NCBI GenBank assembly: GCA_039545295.1
Contig: BCIK01000026.1
Span: 310,914 to 374,913, forward strand
DNA from: Udeniomyces pyricola
Lineage: Eukaryota; Basidiomycota; Tremellomycetes; Cystofilobasidiales; Mrakiaceae
Length of the DNA stretch: 64,000 bases
Direction: 5' to 3'
Position 1 is the stretch's first letter; each line of letters opens with the position of its first letter. Positions 48,773 to 60,304 of the stretch are shown here, in pieces. Below the pieces are notes generated by a model that saw only the letters and a program-made list of their open reading frames with translations, made no database searches and was not told where the DNA came from. Made by a program: the position numbers and the translations under genes.

Positions 48773-50688
48773 ATGGCTGACGACAAGTACTACCGACTCC
48801 TCGGCGTCGACAAGGTACCACCCCAATCCCTCTCACTCCATCGCTGCCTTCCTCCTCCTTCTCGTCTCCCAGCCATTCAACGTCATCATCCGCTGCCCTT
48901 TTGTCTGCATGGCTTCGTCCCATATTGATCACACCATCTCCACTACTTCCGTCCTCTCCCCTGATAACTCGCTCCCATCACACAGGAAGCTACCGACGAC
49001 GAGCTCAAGAAAGCATACAAGAAAGCCGTACGTGGCACCCAACATTCTGGAGATGCATCGATCCCAAAACCGACGCAATCATTCATCCTCAACGTTTCCT
49101 GTCCTCTTCGTCTCATTCCTTCACCCTTCACCCCTCTTCCGCCTCACCCTTCGTCACATAGGCCCTCAAGCACCACCCCGATCGTAACCCTAACAACACC
49201 GAGGCATCCAGCAAAAAGTTCAAAGAAGTTCGTCTTTTTACTCTCGGACCTTAGGCCTATCTTCCTCAGCTCACGTTGACCTTGCCGGAGCTTGCTCATA
49301 TGCTGATCTGTCCTTTTTAACCCCCCTCCCCCTCCCCCCTTCCGATATTGCTCCCGCCCGTTGCTGTTAGATTTCGGAAGCCTTTGATGTTCTTTCTGAT
49401 AGCGTAAGTTTGGTATCGGAGTGGGCGCGCCGCGTCATTTCTGAGAGAATCCAGCTCATGACACTGATGGTTTCTTTCCACATCTTTCCTGGCCACCGCT
49501 TCCCTTGAGAATGTAGAACAAGCGAGCTATCTACGACCAGTACGGAGAGGAGGCTCTCAAGTCGGGAGCTCCTCCCCCCGGTGCGGGAGGTAACCCTTTC
49601 GGCGGCATGGGCGGTGGCTCGCCGTTCGGTGGAGGTGGCATGGGCGGGGGAGGAGGTATGGAGGACATCTTGAAGTACGTAGCAATATCGACTCTCCAGT
49701 CGCTCATTGCTCTATCTCCCGCACAAGTAGGAGGGGAAGGTCCTCATGCAACTGGTACACATCCTATCGAGCTAAATGTGCCCCCTCTTCCCCACAACCT
49801 TCTTCGCTTCTTTCTCCTGCAGCATGTTCATGGGTGGTCAAGGTGGTGGTGGTGGTATGGGCGGTATGGGTGGTATGGGTGGTATGGGTGGTATGGGTGG
49901 CGACCCCTTCGGTGGAGGAGGTCGACGACGAGGTGGGGGTGCCCGAGGCGGCATGGGAGGTATGGGAGGCATGGGCTTCGATGACGAACCCGAGCCCCCT
50001 AAGCCTAAGCCGGAAGACATCAACCGACCTCTGCCTGTCGCTCTCGAAGACCTTTACAAGGGTTGCACCAAGAAGCTCCGAATTACTCGAAAGTTGCTCT
50101 CTGGTCGGGAAGAGGAGAAGATTGTCAGCGTCGACATTCGACCTGGGTACAAGGCTGGCACCAAGATCCGATACGGTGGAATGGGTACCGAAGTTCGGGG
50201 GGGTCCCGCTGCCGATGTAGTTTGTGAGTGGTTTGGGGTTTCCTTACTATGGTTTCAAATGCTGTGGGTTGCATCGGGTACAGTGTGCTGATGGTCACGT
50301 GTCTTCCTTGTGTACATCTATGTGATCACGGTCCTCCTTCCGTGCCGCTCAACTTGTTCCCTTCCGCTCAGTCATCATTGAGGAGAAGCCCAACGCTATC
50401 TTCACCCGAAACGACTCGGACCTGATTACGACCCAAACGATCTCGCTCCTCGAGGCGTTGACGGGTTCGTCGTCATCCAAGCCACGCACGCTCACGCTCC
50501 TCGACGGGACGACCAAGACGGTGACCCCACCGACGGGCATCATCAAGCCCGGGCAGGAGCAGCGGTTCAAGGGAGAAGGCATGCCAAGCAAAAAGGGCAA
50601 GGGAGATCTCGTCGTCAAGTGGGATGTCGAGTTCCCGATGGTGGTGACTGAGGCTCAGAAAGAGGGACTGAAGAAGGTGCTGGCGTGA
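48773..50688 (+). CDS. SIS1: Type II DnaJ (Hsp40) co-chaperone
   Basis: Sis1/DNAJB1-type Hsp40; it stimulates the Hsp70 ATPase and delivers clients, in cytosol and nucleus. Seven exons: 48773-48814, 48986-49027, 49162-49227, 49371-49403, 49517-49674, 49823-50223, 50372-50688; 352 aa, the same length as yeast Sis1. The J domain (first four exons and the start of the fifth) has YYRLLGVDK, the HPD loop (KHHPDRN) and ISEAFDVLSD. The G/F then G/M-rich linker (aa 75-165) has four adjacent GGM units. The two beta-sandwich client domains start at RPLPVALEDLYKGCTKKL, with EKIVSVDIRPGYKAGTKI and the C-terminal GIIKPGQEQRFKGEGMP. There is no zinc-finger cysteine block, so it is type II, not Ydj1-like. 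The first four exons are 33-66 nt and all phase 0. Confidence 0.97.
49846..49905 (+). repeat. Coding tandem repeat (GGTATGGGC/T)n in the SIS1 linker
   Basis: Nine-base units GGT-ATG-GGY repeated about five times, encoding GGMGGMGGM within the G/M-rich region. Confidence 0.85.
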
Positions 50689-51227
50689 TGGAATATGAAG
50701 CTTGTTGTGATGATTGTTCTTTGATGACTGGTGATGGACAACTGAAAGGCCAACTGTCGTCGTGATGATGATCTCATGGTCAAATATGTATGGAGCGCCG
50801 GTTTGTTACTACCTGAGGGTCGAGGCGGCGGAGAACGTAATGGACGTCGTGGGTTACGATGTGATGGTATGGATAGATTCAATGCGTATCATCATGTGCT
50901 ATAAAAAGCATGCAAAAAAAGCATGCACAGAAAGATATACGCGGTACGGTTGGAAGGCTAGATTCGGCTGAATGATTTGAATGGTGTATAATCTTTTTCG
51001 GTTGAGAGTCAAAAGCAACTCGGCCGATTTCCGGAATGTGTTGATTCGATCGACGTCAGCTAATCCATCCACCCTGTTCTCCATCACCCGACCTCGTCCT
51101 AGCGATAGCCATCACCCTCCACCTCCACGGCCATCATTCCACTTGGTGTCACTACCCGTTCTTCTCGTCCGTCACTCACCCATCCCAACAACAAACTCAC
51201 CCACCCACATTCCCTCCAACACGGCCT
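50689..51227. other. Intergenic between SIS1 and the paladin-like gene
   Basis: No gene seen; 50690-50980 is probably the SIS1 3' region and 51070-51227 a C-rich 5' leader. Confidence 0.5.
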
Positions 51228-54200
51228 ATGGATCGACCCAAAACGAAACCGTCAACCGTCGAGCCAAACACGCGGACTGAACCGAGTGTCCCCAACTTGA
51301 TCAAGGCTAGTCACGGCGTCGTCCAACGTAGAGACGGGGGTGTTCTCAACCGAGGGTGAGTTCATCTATCCATCTATGACTTACCTATCGTATCGCCGCG
51401 TCGGGTTAGGTAAGTCTGCGTGTGAGAGCTGCCGCTGATCCTTTCTGTCTCATACAAATGCGTTCGCCTCGTCTACCATGCCCTCTGTCTAGCTACATCC
51501 TCAAAACGGATCACTATCCGACTGGACGTGCTCTCGACCTTGACATCAACATCGTCGGTGGTCCCAACTTTCGTGGCCTGTCTGGCCAGTACGCCGATCT
51601 AGGCGTTTACGGTGTCGCCCAGCCCACGCTTCCTGGCCTCAAGACGGTGCTCTCAATCCTTGGCTCGTCCCCAGCATCTCTCACTCCTCAGCAAACTGTA
51701 TCCGTCTCGACGCGAGAAGAACCATGTCTCTTCCTTTCAGGCAGGCCGTTTGTGCTCCGAGAAGCGGCTCAGCCGTTCCGAACCTTGTCCTGGGGCGGCT
51801 CCGCCGCGGCTCTCGAACAGGTTGAAGAACGACTCAAGGCTGACGTCTTGAGAGAAGGCAGAGGTTTCGGGGGAGTTGTGCTCTGCCACGAAGAAACCGA
51901 AGGAGGCGAGATGATCCCGACGTGGATCCAAGTCGATGGGGCTAGCGTCAAGACGGTCCGCGAGGTGTACGAAGACGTCCGCCAGGAGGGTTATCTTGTC
52001 GATTATCATCGGGTACCCATCTCTCCAGAATCTCGGATCGAGAATAACTACCTCGATGCTTACACCGCTATTCTCAAGGATCTCGATCCGCTCAAGACGT
52101 CGGTCGTCATCAATTGTGGAATGGTGCGTCTCGTCTTGGGACGTTCAGCGGGCGAAGAGGAAGATTGCTCAACTGCTGACAACGTCCATTTTCGGTCTGG
52201 ACCGCCACCTTGCAGGGCGTCGTCCGAAGTGAGTGGATGAACCTCCATTCGATGTTGTTGTTACTGTCACTGTACACATTCCGATATCAACCGTTTCTGA
52301 CCGTCTCTTCCAGCCACCTTTGCCATGGTTGCCGCCGTTCTCATCCGGCGCAATCAAATCCTGCGTCTCTCCCTGCCCGACCCCTTTGCTTCTCCTGCCA
52401 GTTCATTGTCTCCACCCTCAACGCCGCTTTCCACACCCATGCAATCGCTCATGTCCCTCTCTGGCGCGTCGTCTAATGGAACCTCGACGGTACGTGCAGT
52501 TCTTGGACGAAGGGTACTGTATAAATCCCCGACGAACTATGATTTGTGAGACTGACATGTGGGTGTGAGTCTGCTTCGTGTTTTGCTATTTGTTATTGGT
52601 CGTTTTTTATTTATCGCATATGTCTAGCCTCTGTCCCAGCAACCTTCACAAGCTGGCAAAGTCTTGGAGCGGGTTTCGGATCAACACGCTCGCGATCGAA
52701 GTCTCCTCAAGCTAACAGGTCTTCTCGACACGAGTAGGTGTTTTCATGTCGCGCTCGGAGTTCTGAACGGTATCGAGTCAACTTTCCAGCAAAAGCAAGT
52801 CACTGACTTTGCTCGGGATTCCTGTGCGCGCAGTTCTCGCTTCACACAAACATGCTTCGGCCTCGTCCCTCCTGGCCTCTCGACCGGCGCTGCTCGAGTC
52901 TCTTCGAGCGGCCCACAACGGAGCGTATCAAGTTATTCTGGGTCTCCTCGGTTGTCTCGAAGGTGGCAAGAAAGTCAAGATTTTGGTCGATGCTGCTGTC
53001 GATGCCTGTGAGTTGAACGATAGTGTTTGATGTCTGGCTTATAGCCAGGAAAGCAAAAGCTCACTCATGCGTTATTGTCTGATGATCTTTTAGGTGATGC
53101 CGTTACCAACCTCCGAGACGAAATCATCGATTTCCGACTTCAGGCCTCGCTCGAGATTGAGGACAGAGCACGACAGGTCAGTACATCTGCAGTCAATCCA
53201 ATAGCCCCCATAACAGTCAATTGATACATTTATCCCGCTTGCTTTTGTCCAGATCCTTCTCGACAAGGCGACCAAAGCTTTGGAAAAGTACTTTTTTCTC
53301 ATCTCGTTCGCAGGCTTCATTGAGACTTCGGACGGACTAAAGGGCAAATTCTCCGATTGGTTGCGGGTAAGTACAGTCCTGTGGCTGTATCCACAGAACA
53401 TCGTTCACGTATGTATGCTGATCATCTTTCGGTATGATCGACTTCTCACTTCACAGAACCGAGCCGAGATTTGGAAGTCAGTAGTAGATCCTACTATGTT
53501 TCCTAGTCCATCGTGTCCGATGGTCCCAACTGATTTTCTCATCTACCATCTTTTTACAGCCAGCTCATGCTGCTTCGAAAAGCTCACACCAAGTCGACGC
53601 GTCTTTTCGTCTTCTCCCCTATTGCCGATCTATCGGCCATTTCTCGCGCGTCCGGACGACAGCCTGAACCGACGGGAGGCACGCTCCTCGGTAACGAATG
53701 GGAAGAGCACATCGTCGCTTCACGTTCCGGGCTCATTCTCCGTGCTTCGTGAGTGGCTGACGATCACTTGTGAATGACAGTCGTGCACGAGAATTAGCGA
53801 CTGGACAACTCATATCTGGACTTTGTTTGATCGATCTGTTTCCAGAACGCTCTTGAAATCCGACCAATGGCTCACTCAGGCGGTCAGCTCATCCGAGGGT
53901 GTCCGTGGTGCCATCGGGTTCCGACGGATTCCTCACTCGCACATCTATGCGGTCGGTCAGCCCACGGAGGATGCCATCGGATCGGTCCTCAAGGCGATCG
54001 AGACCATGACGCCTAGTGCTGAACGGGTTGTGTGGCTGAATCTGAGAGAAGTTTGTAAAACTGGAAACTCTACTTCACTTATAGCAGTGACTTTGCATGG
54101 GCTGATTGGAACTATTCTAATCCACTTCTCGACCAGGAACCTCTCGTTTACGTGAACGGCGCGCCTTTCTGCTTGCGCAAAGAGGGCCTTTCGCTTCGTA

Positions 54201-57200
54201 ATATCAAGGACTACTCGGGCGTTTCGGCTTCTCGATTGGAGGCTCTCGAGATGCGCTTGAAAGAGGACGTCATCAGCGAGCTCAAGTCGTTTGAGGGATC
54301 GTAAGTTTTTATCGATCTGTACTGCTGTTATCTTGACGGCCATCTTTTTCGAAGGATGTTTTGGCTGATTGCCCACTGCCTTGTGTTGTACTGCCGGACT
54401 CAGCTTGCTGCTGCATTCAGAGACTACCGATGGCTCGGTGGTGCCTGTTTGGGAGGACTGCGACGAGTCGAGCGTTGCTTCAGTCCGAGAAGTCATGGAG
54501 GGCGAAACTCATGATCACGACTCAAAGCTCGAGCTCAAGTTCAAGCGGCTGCCCATGACGAGCGAGAAGCCACCCGATTTCCACGACATTACGGAGTGAG
54601 TCTCAAGTGAGGATGCGGATACGCTCATTCATTCTGGATGGGGTTTACACTGATATCCTTCTTTGATATCTTGATTTTAAACCATTTGCTGTTAAGGCTC
54701 ATGGAAATTGTGCTCCGAACCGAGATGGACAACACTGTCATCGTCCTCAACGACCAGCTGGGACGAGGCCGATCGACCGTTGCTTCCGTCATCATTTTAC
54801 TCACCCAGGACTGGCTTCGTCGCCATCATCAGCAGCAGCGTTCGACACCTGCTGCCTATAGCACGTCCGTGCATGGTACCATTAGCGGGGCCGAGTCGAG
54901 CGCTCAAAACTCCATCCCGAATCCTGAGCAGGTCGCAGATCAGATCGCAGAGGGCGAATCGACTGTACGACGAGCTCGCCCGACACCAGGCATCAAACGA
55001 AACCAATCGAAGAGCAGCGTTTCAAGGTCGACCGCGTCCAATGCTATGAGCTGGCAGATCATCAACAACCTCTTGCGAGTCGTCCGAAACGGTTTGGAAG
55101 TCAAAGAAGTCAGTTTGAGCGGCTTGTTGAGGAAGCTTCTGGTTGGCGAACTCTGATCTCTGTTCCTCTCCTTTGTGGTTTCTTTCGCCTCCTACTGCAG
55201 GCTGTCGATGCCGCTATTGATCGAGCTGGAGCAGGCATCAACTTGCGCGACTGCATCGAGGATGCGCGAGGTTCGTCTTTCCTGCTCAGTCACTCTCTCC
55301 ATAGAGCGTCATGGTATTGACTCACGTGGCTCTCTCTGGTGACCGATGATCTTCAGCCCAAGCCTCGGAAGCTACCGATGTCGAAACCAAGGAACGATTC
55401 ACACAAGAAGGTGAGCAGAAAGCAATTCGGCCATCATCGCCTTCCATGTCGTTGACATTGAACACAACCATGTTGACTTGAATAGGTCTCCGAGCACTTC
55501 GGCGATACTTCCTGCTCGTTGTCTATCAAGCTTACCTTGATGACACGGAGCCCGACACCATGGATAGCCTCGTGCGCTTCGAGGAGTTTGTTCGCAAGCG
55601 ACCAGGTATGTGCCGCCTTGCTACCTGTCATTACCTGTGTGTATCGGGCTTGTCCAGCAAGATTTGCTAATCAATTTGGTCTTATCGTGTTTACACAGTT
55701 TTCAAGACGTTCGAAAAAGAGCTCAAGGAGGGAAATCTCGATTCGCTGGCACCTCTAACAAGAATGACGCCGTCGGATGGGCTTGCTCTCTCAGACGAAG
55801 TTGAAAGCGTCGTCAAGTCGAGAACGGGTCAGATCTTGTCGAGTAAGTACAAATCGAACCTCCTCGTGTAGCTATAGCGTTGTGCGACACTGATTCGTAT
55901 ATGGTTTCCGATGGGTTCTTAGCTTCGACGATCCTCAAGAGTGACTTCTTTTCCAACCTGCAAAAACTTTCTCTTCCCGAGTAAGTCTGCATCGCTCTAT
56001 AGGTCAAGATTCGGAGCAGATGATGTACTAAGATGTCCTCGTATCCTCTACCTTGACAGCCGAGTCGAAGGAGCTCCCAATTTCCGAAAGGTTCCTCTCA
56101 CTCTCAGCTTCTCCGTCCCCACCTTCCCCAAGGGTCCCAAACGACATGTCTCTGGCTGGATCAACAACGGCAAAGTCGTCTACGGCACTGGTATGCCCAC
56201 CACCCGTAAGTTCGCCGTTAGCCCACTCTTCTGCATGAGGAACAAGCAGTTGCATTGATGCTTGGGATGCGTTCATCTTGATACAGAGGGACTCCGACGC
56301 GCTCTTGCCAAGATGGGCGCTGGCCCTGACGGCAACCGTACGATATACAGCACATCCCTGCGAGAGGAACCTGTGGCCTTTATCGCTGGTCGACCTCATG
56401 TTCTTCGACTGCAAGATCGACCCCTGACTAATGTCGAGTAAGCAAAGTTCCGCTCTCTTTTCTACGCCATCCGGATTTGGCCTGATTCAAGTTCCCGTCC
56501 TTGTCTCTCGTTGCTTTTACTACTCTACAATGACATCCAGAGCGACTGGAGTTTCGACGGAAATTGTTGAGGCCATGGAAGTTGCGCTCAAAGACGACAT
56601 CCTGAAGGAACTTGAGCGTAGCGGAGATGGAAGGATTCTCCTTCACGATGAAGTCGAGGACGAGCACGGAAACTTTGAGATCATCCCAGTAAGTTAATCG
56701 TATCCTCATGTCACAAGCAAGTTAAATTCATTAATTCGTCATGCTGATTCTGATCGTCTGTATAGATTTGGGAGACTGTTACAGCCGAAGACGTTATGAC
56801 CCCAGCCGAGGTACGCCGTGGTGAAAGCTCAACAGAACTGATTGGTGACCAACTGGGCAGGACTGATGTTGTCGTTCGTCTGGCTTATCATTGCAGGTTT
56901 ACGAGCAGGTCAAGGCGGAGGGCTACCGCGTCAACTACGCCCGAGTCGCCATCGTACGTTCCTACTTCACCGATGAATGGATCATGCTTCGACTTAACTC
57001 ATCTTGCAAATCTTTCCTACCGACTCTTCAAACAGACCGACGAGCAGGCACCTCTGCCTGCTGCGCTCGATACACTCGTTCAGCGAGTCATCGGCGCCCT
57101 CTCGGATCCTTCAGCTGACTACCACTTCAACTGCCAAATGTAGGTTATGGTTTGGGCGATGAAAGATTCCTGGTGATCGTCTGTTCAACCAATGCATGCT

Positions 57201-58242
57201 GACGCGCTTTCGTCTCTCTTCATCGTTTTGGGCGAACGCTTGCTATTCAGGGGGCGAGGGAGAACTACAACCGGCCAGATCGCTGCTTGTTTGGTCTCGA
57301 GCGTGATCAGTGGCGAAGACACGTCTTCCGAGGTCGTCGAGACTGGATCCAGCAGCACGGACGAAAGCAATCCGTTCCTCAATGGTCCGTCCACTAATGC
57401 TCTACTCTCACGATAACCGACTTGCTTTGGTCCTCTAGGGTTATAATCTCACCACAAATGCCTTATGACTGTCTCCAGGAGAATACAAGACGATTTTGAG
57501 CCTCACCTCAGTCCTTGCCAACGGTAAAACGGCGAAGCGACTGGCCGACCGAGCCATCGATCAGATGCAAGGTGTTCAAAATCTGCGACAAGCCATCTAT
57601 CCGTACAAAGTTAGTCTTTGTTGGGTTGGGTGTCTTGAGCTCAAGCTGGATTCTGCGGGAATGTGAACGATTCTCTGACTTATTGGTTGTTTTTTTGTAT
57701 ATTTTGTGCTCGTCACCATCCAGCTCAAAGCAGAAGCGGCGCCAGAGGGTTCGACCAAGGCATCCAAGTTGTACGAGCTCGGAACCAACTACCGTGAGTT
57801 TTTTTTGGTGCCTTGTGTAGCTGCTTGATATCTGCTCTGCTCGTGCTAATTCTCATGGCGATTTGATTCTGAATCATCAGTCTACCGCTATGGCAATCGT
57901 ACGTTTTCTGGCCCACGTGCAATGCCTCGGTGATCAAAACTGGCTATCCAAATCTTATATCTTCATTCCCTTCGCGGTTGTCGTTTTCTACCAGTGATCG
58001 TCTTGGCCGACTACCTCATCAGCCATCGAAATGAGCTCCAAACTGCTGCTTCTGCAAGTAACACGTCATCGACCCAAGTGATCTCGTTCCCCCATTGGCT
58101 CAAGGTCAGACACCGTGCTGTTTCCTTCTTACGTTGTTTCCCAAGCTTAAAACGAATGGTTGACTGATGAATCTTGGTTCGCTTGGGGCACTAGGAACAC
58201 CGAGAGATCAAGTCCGTTCTTTCAGCCAAGACGCTTGACTAG
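51228..58242 (+). CDS. Paladin-like protein with three PTP-like phytase modules
   Basis: Inositol-hexakisphosphate/paladin-type cysteine-phosphatase-fold protein. Thirty-one exons, all phase-consistent, 1404 aa; the larger ones are 51493-52123, 52314-52489, 53560-53748, 53846-54050, 54137-54300, 54404-54595, 54697-55108, 56060-56205, 56287-56437 and 56541-56688; the shortest are 52216-52228 (13 nt), 57881-57898 (18) and 53457-53476 (20). Three modules each begin with an APNFR/RKVP- or PHS-type strand, then a REEP motif (TREEPCLFLSGRPFVLRE; LREEPLVYVNGAPFCLR; LREEPVAFIAGRPHVLR), then a P-loop. P-loops: NCGMGVVR in module 1, NDQLGRGR in module 2 (no Cys) and NCQMGRGR in module 3. Helical segments with YFFLISFA and RYFLLVVYQAYL follow the modules. 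Substrate is unknown; paladin in animals is reported as catalytically weak or a pseudophosphatase, and related bacterial enzymes act on inositol phosphates. Confidence 0.93.
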
Positions 58243-58689
58243 AGACGTTTCTTCTATGGTAAACCGGAATATTGGGCGGCATTGCTATGCTTGAGTAACG
58301 TGATGATGTAATGTTCAGTTTCTTGTGTGCGAGTCGTTAGTGACGATCAACTTGTTACATGGTTATATCTGTAACTGATCGGTGCGAGATGTCGCTGATC
58401 ACGGAGGCTAGAACGATGTGCCTGATGTTCTATCTCATTGTGTGTTGGTTGACTCGAAAGAGTCGACGTCAACTCACAGGCAATCTGAGTCATGTCAGCA
58501 GTTCGTTCAGCTTGACCTTGAATGTTCATGTAGAAAACAAGGTCGGCGGCGTTTTCAACAACAAAGCAATAAGCAGGGACAAGAAAGGTTGATTCAGATC
58601 ATCAATACTAGCTTAGCCTCACACACATGATGATATTCGATCCCTCTCTAACACGTCTGGGTTGGAAGCAGTCTATGTGCTTGATACGT
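58243..58689. other. Convergent 3' region
   Basis: 447 bases between the stops of the paladin-like gene (plus) and the HAD gene (minus); no gene seen. Confidence 0.55.
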
Positions 58690-60304
58690 CTAATTGTTCG
58701 ACTCTGGCAGCGTGAGCCACAGCTTGCCATCCTTCCATTCGGCCGTGATCCTGTCACCCGCAAAATAGAGATGTGTCAGTACGTGTGACTCCATCTTGGA
58801 TTTCTGAGCAACTGGAATAAAGCGTACTGTGACAGATCCTCAACGTAATAGTGAGGCTCGACGGCTTTGAGAGCTTCTTGATCGTGACCTGTCCCGACTC
58901 CGAGGACAGTCGCCCCTGCCGCTAGACCCGAGCGAGCTCCACTTGGGGCATCCTCAACGACGAGGCAACGTGTGATATCGACATTCAAGCGTTTGGCACC
59001 TTCAAGATATGGATCGGGAAAGGGCTGATGAAAGATGTTTGTGAACATAAGTGGAAAATGAGGAGCATAGCCAGGGTCAACAACAGTTGGAGCGTGAAAG
59101 GATGGGCCTGCATAAGGGGTTGCCATGAAGATACCCGACACTGACCTTGCCTCGACTGATGTCGTCTGCAGTGATGATTGTCTGTGGTAGCTTGCCGAGC
59201 TCTGGACCGCAAAGATCAAGAGCGGCGTAGCCATCTGTTCGCAAGGAGTAGTCGTCAGCCACCCTCCCCTTGTTGTTAGATCACCCTCGTGTATGTCGAC
59301 CGATGTCATTGAGGCTCACAGGTTCCAGTTGCTGAAGTAACGATAGCAAAGGTAGCCGGAGGGCCTTGTCGAAGCTAGGCAATTGGTATGCAACGTCAGT
59401 GAGTACAACCGCAAGGAGAGAGCGAGCGATCGAGATGTTCAGTAATTGCGACGATACAGTCGATCTGGTGCCAATCAGGACTAACCACGTCCAACAGCTT
59501 CCGCACACCGGGTAGGACAGTCAGGCCTTGCTTTCCCTATATTCATCGAACAGGCAGAATCAAAAGGAAAAGAAAACCCATTGACATAGAGCGTGTATTA
59601 GCACAAGACTTCGTTCCGCTACCTCGGGCCGAACAGTCAAGCGGATTGCGGGCTCAAGCTTCAGGAACAGAGGACGAGTCTCACTTCGGCAGAAAGTTTT
59701 TGGGCGGTTGGTATGATACCCCCTTCAAATCTCTTGACCTCATCCGCTCTATTTGGAGACAACACCGAATCACAGTTTGGGGATCAAGATCCAGAGTTGA
59801 GCAAAGTCCAAGCGAAGCGTAGAGCCACGGTCGAGCCATCATGTGTTGAAGGCCACGCATGGATATCCACATCTTGTGCCAGCTTGCGCCTTGTACCTTG
59901 ACAGAACAGACCGAAAGATGCTGGCACATACCTTTGAGAATCGCTGAGATGAGGGAGATATCGTTTGAAAGTCATGTGTGTTTGTACGCCGTGCGACTCT
60001 TGGAAGTCAAAAGACGGGAATAAAGAGAGTTTCTACTCATGAGGGTCGCGAGCTATACATCGGGGCATACGAGACATGGGTACTGACTGGCCAAGAGCTC
60101 GTCCAGGTCCAGATTGTACTGAGTTGGAGGAACGAGGTCAGCTCTGACTTGGCCACTTGACCGGACGGATAGACGACGAGGCAAGATGGATGAACCAACT
60201 TTTTGAGCAAAGTCGAGCCAGACTTGATTGACGGCAGGGGTGCTGTCGATGAGAGTGCCGTCCATATCGAAGAGGATAGCGTCGAAAGAGAGTTGGGTGG
60301 GCAT
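58690..60304 (-). CDS. HAD-superfamily phosphatase, GPP1/DOG2-like
   Basis: Small-molecule phosphatase of the HAD superfamily, closest in layout to yeast glycerol-3-phosphatases (GPP) and 2-deoxyglucose-6-phosphatases (DOG). Nine exons (minus): 60304-60200, 60118-60088, 59998-59932, 59730-59685, 59536-59486, 59374-59320, 59234-59146, 59024-58828, 58750-58690; 233 aa, all phases consistent. Motif I FDMDGTLIDS carries the nucleophile and acid/base aspartates; motif II TSATG; motif III lysine in RGKPFPDPYLEGAKRL; motif IV VVEDAPSGARSGLAAG. SHGVQTHMTF fits the cap region of GPP/DOG proteins. No signal peptide, so probably cytosolic. The exact substrate cannot be read from sequence; GPP would link it to osmolyte glycerol. 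Confidence 0.88.

Noticed and set aside
53957..54496. 179-codon minus-strand frame inside the paladin-like gene
   Set aside because: Antisense to exons 11-13; no start context and the sense strand is clearly coding.
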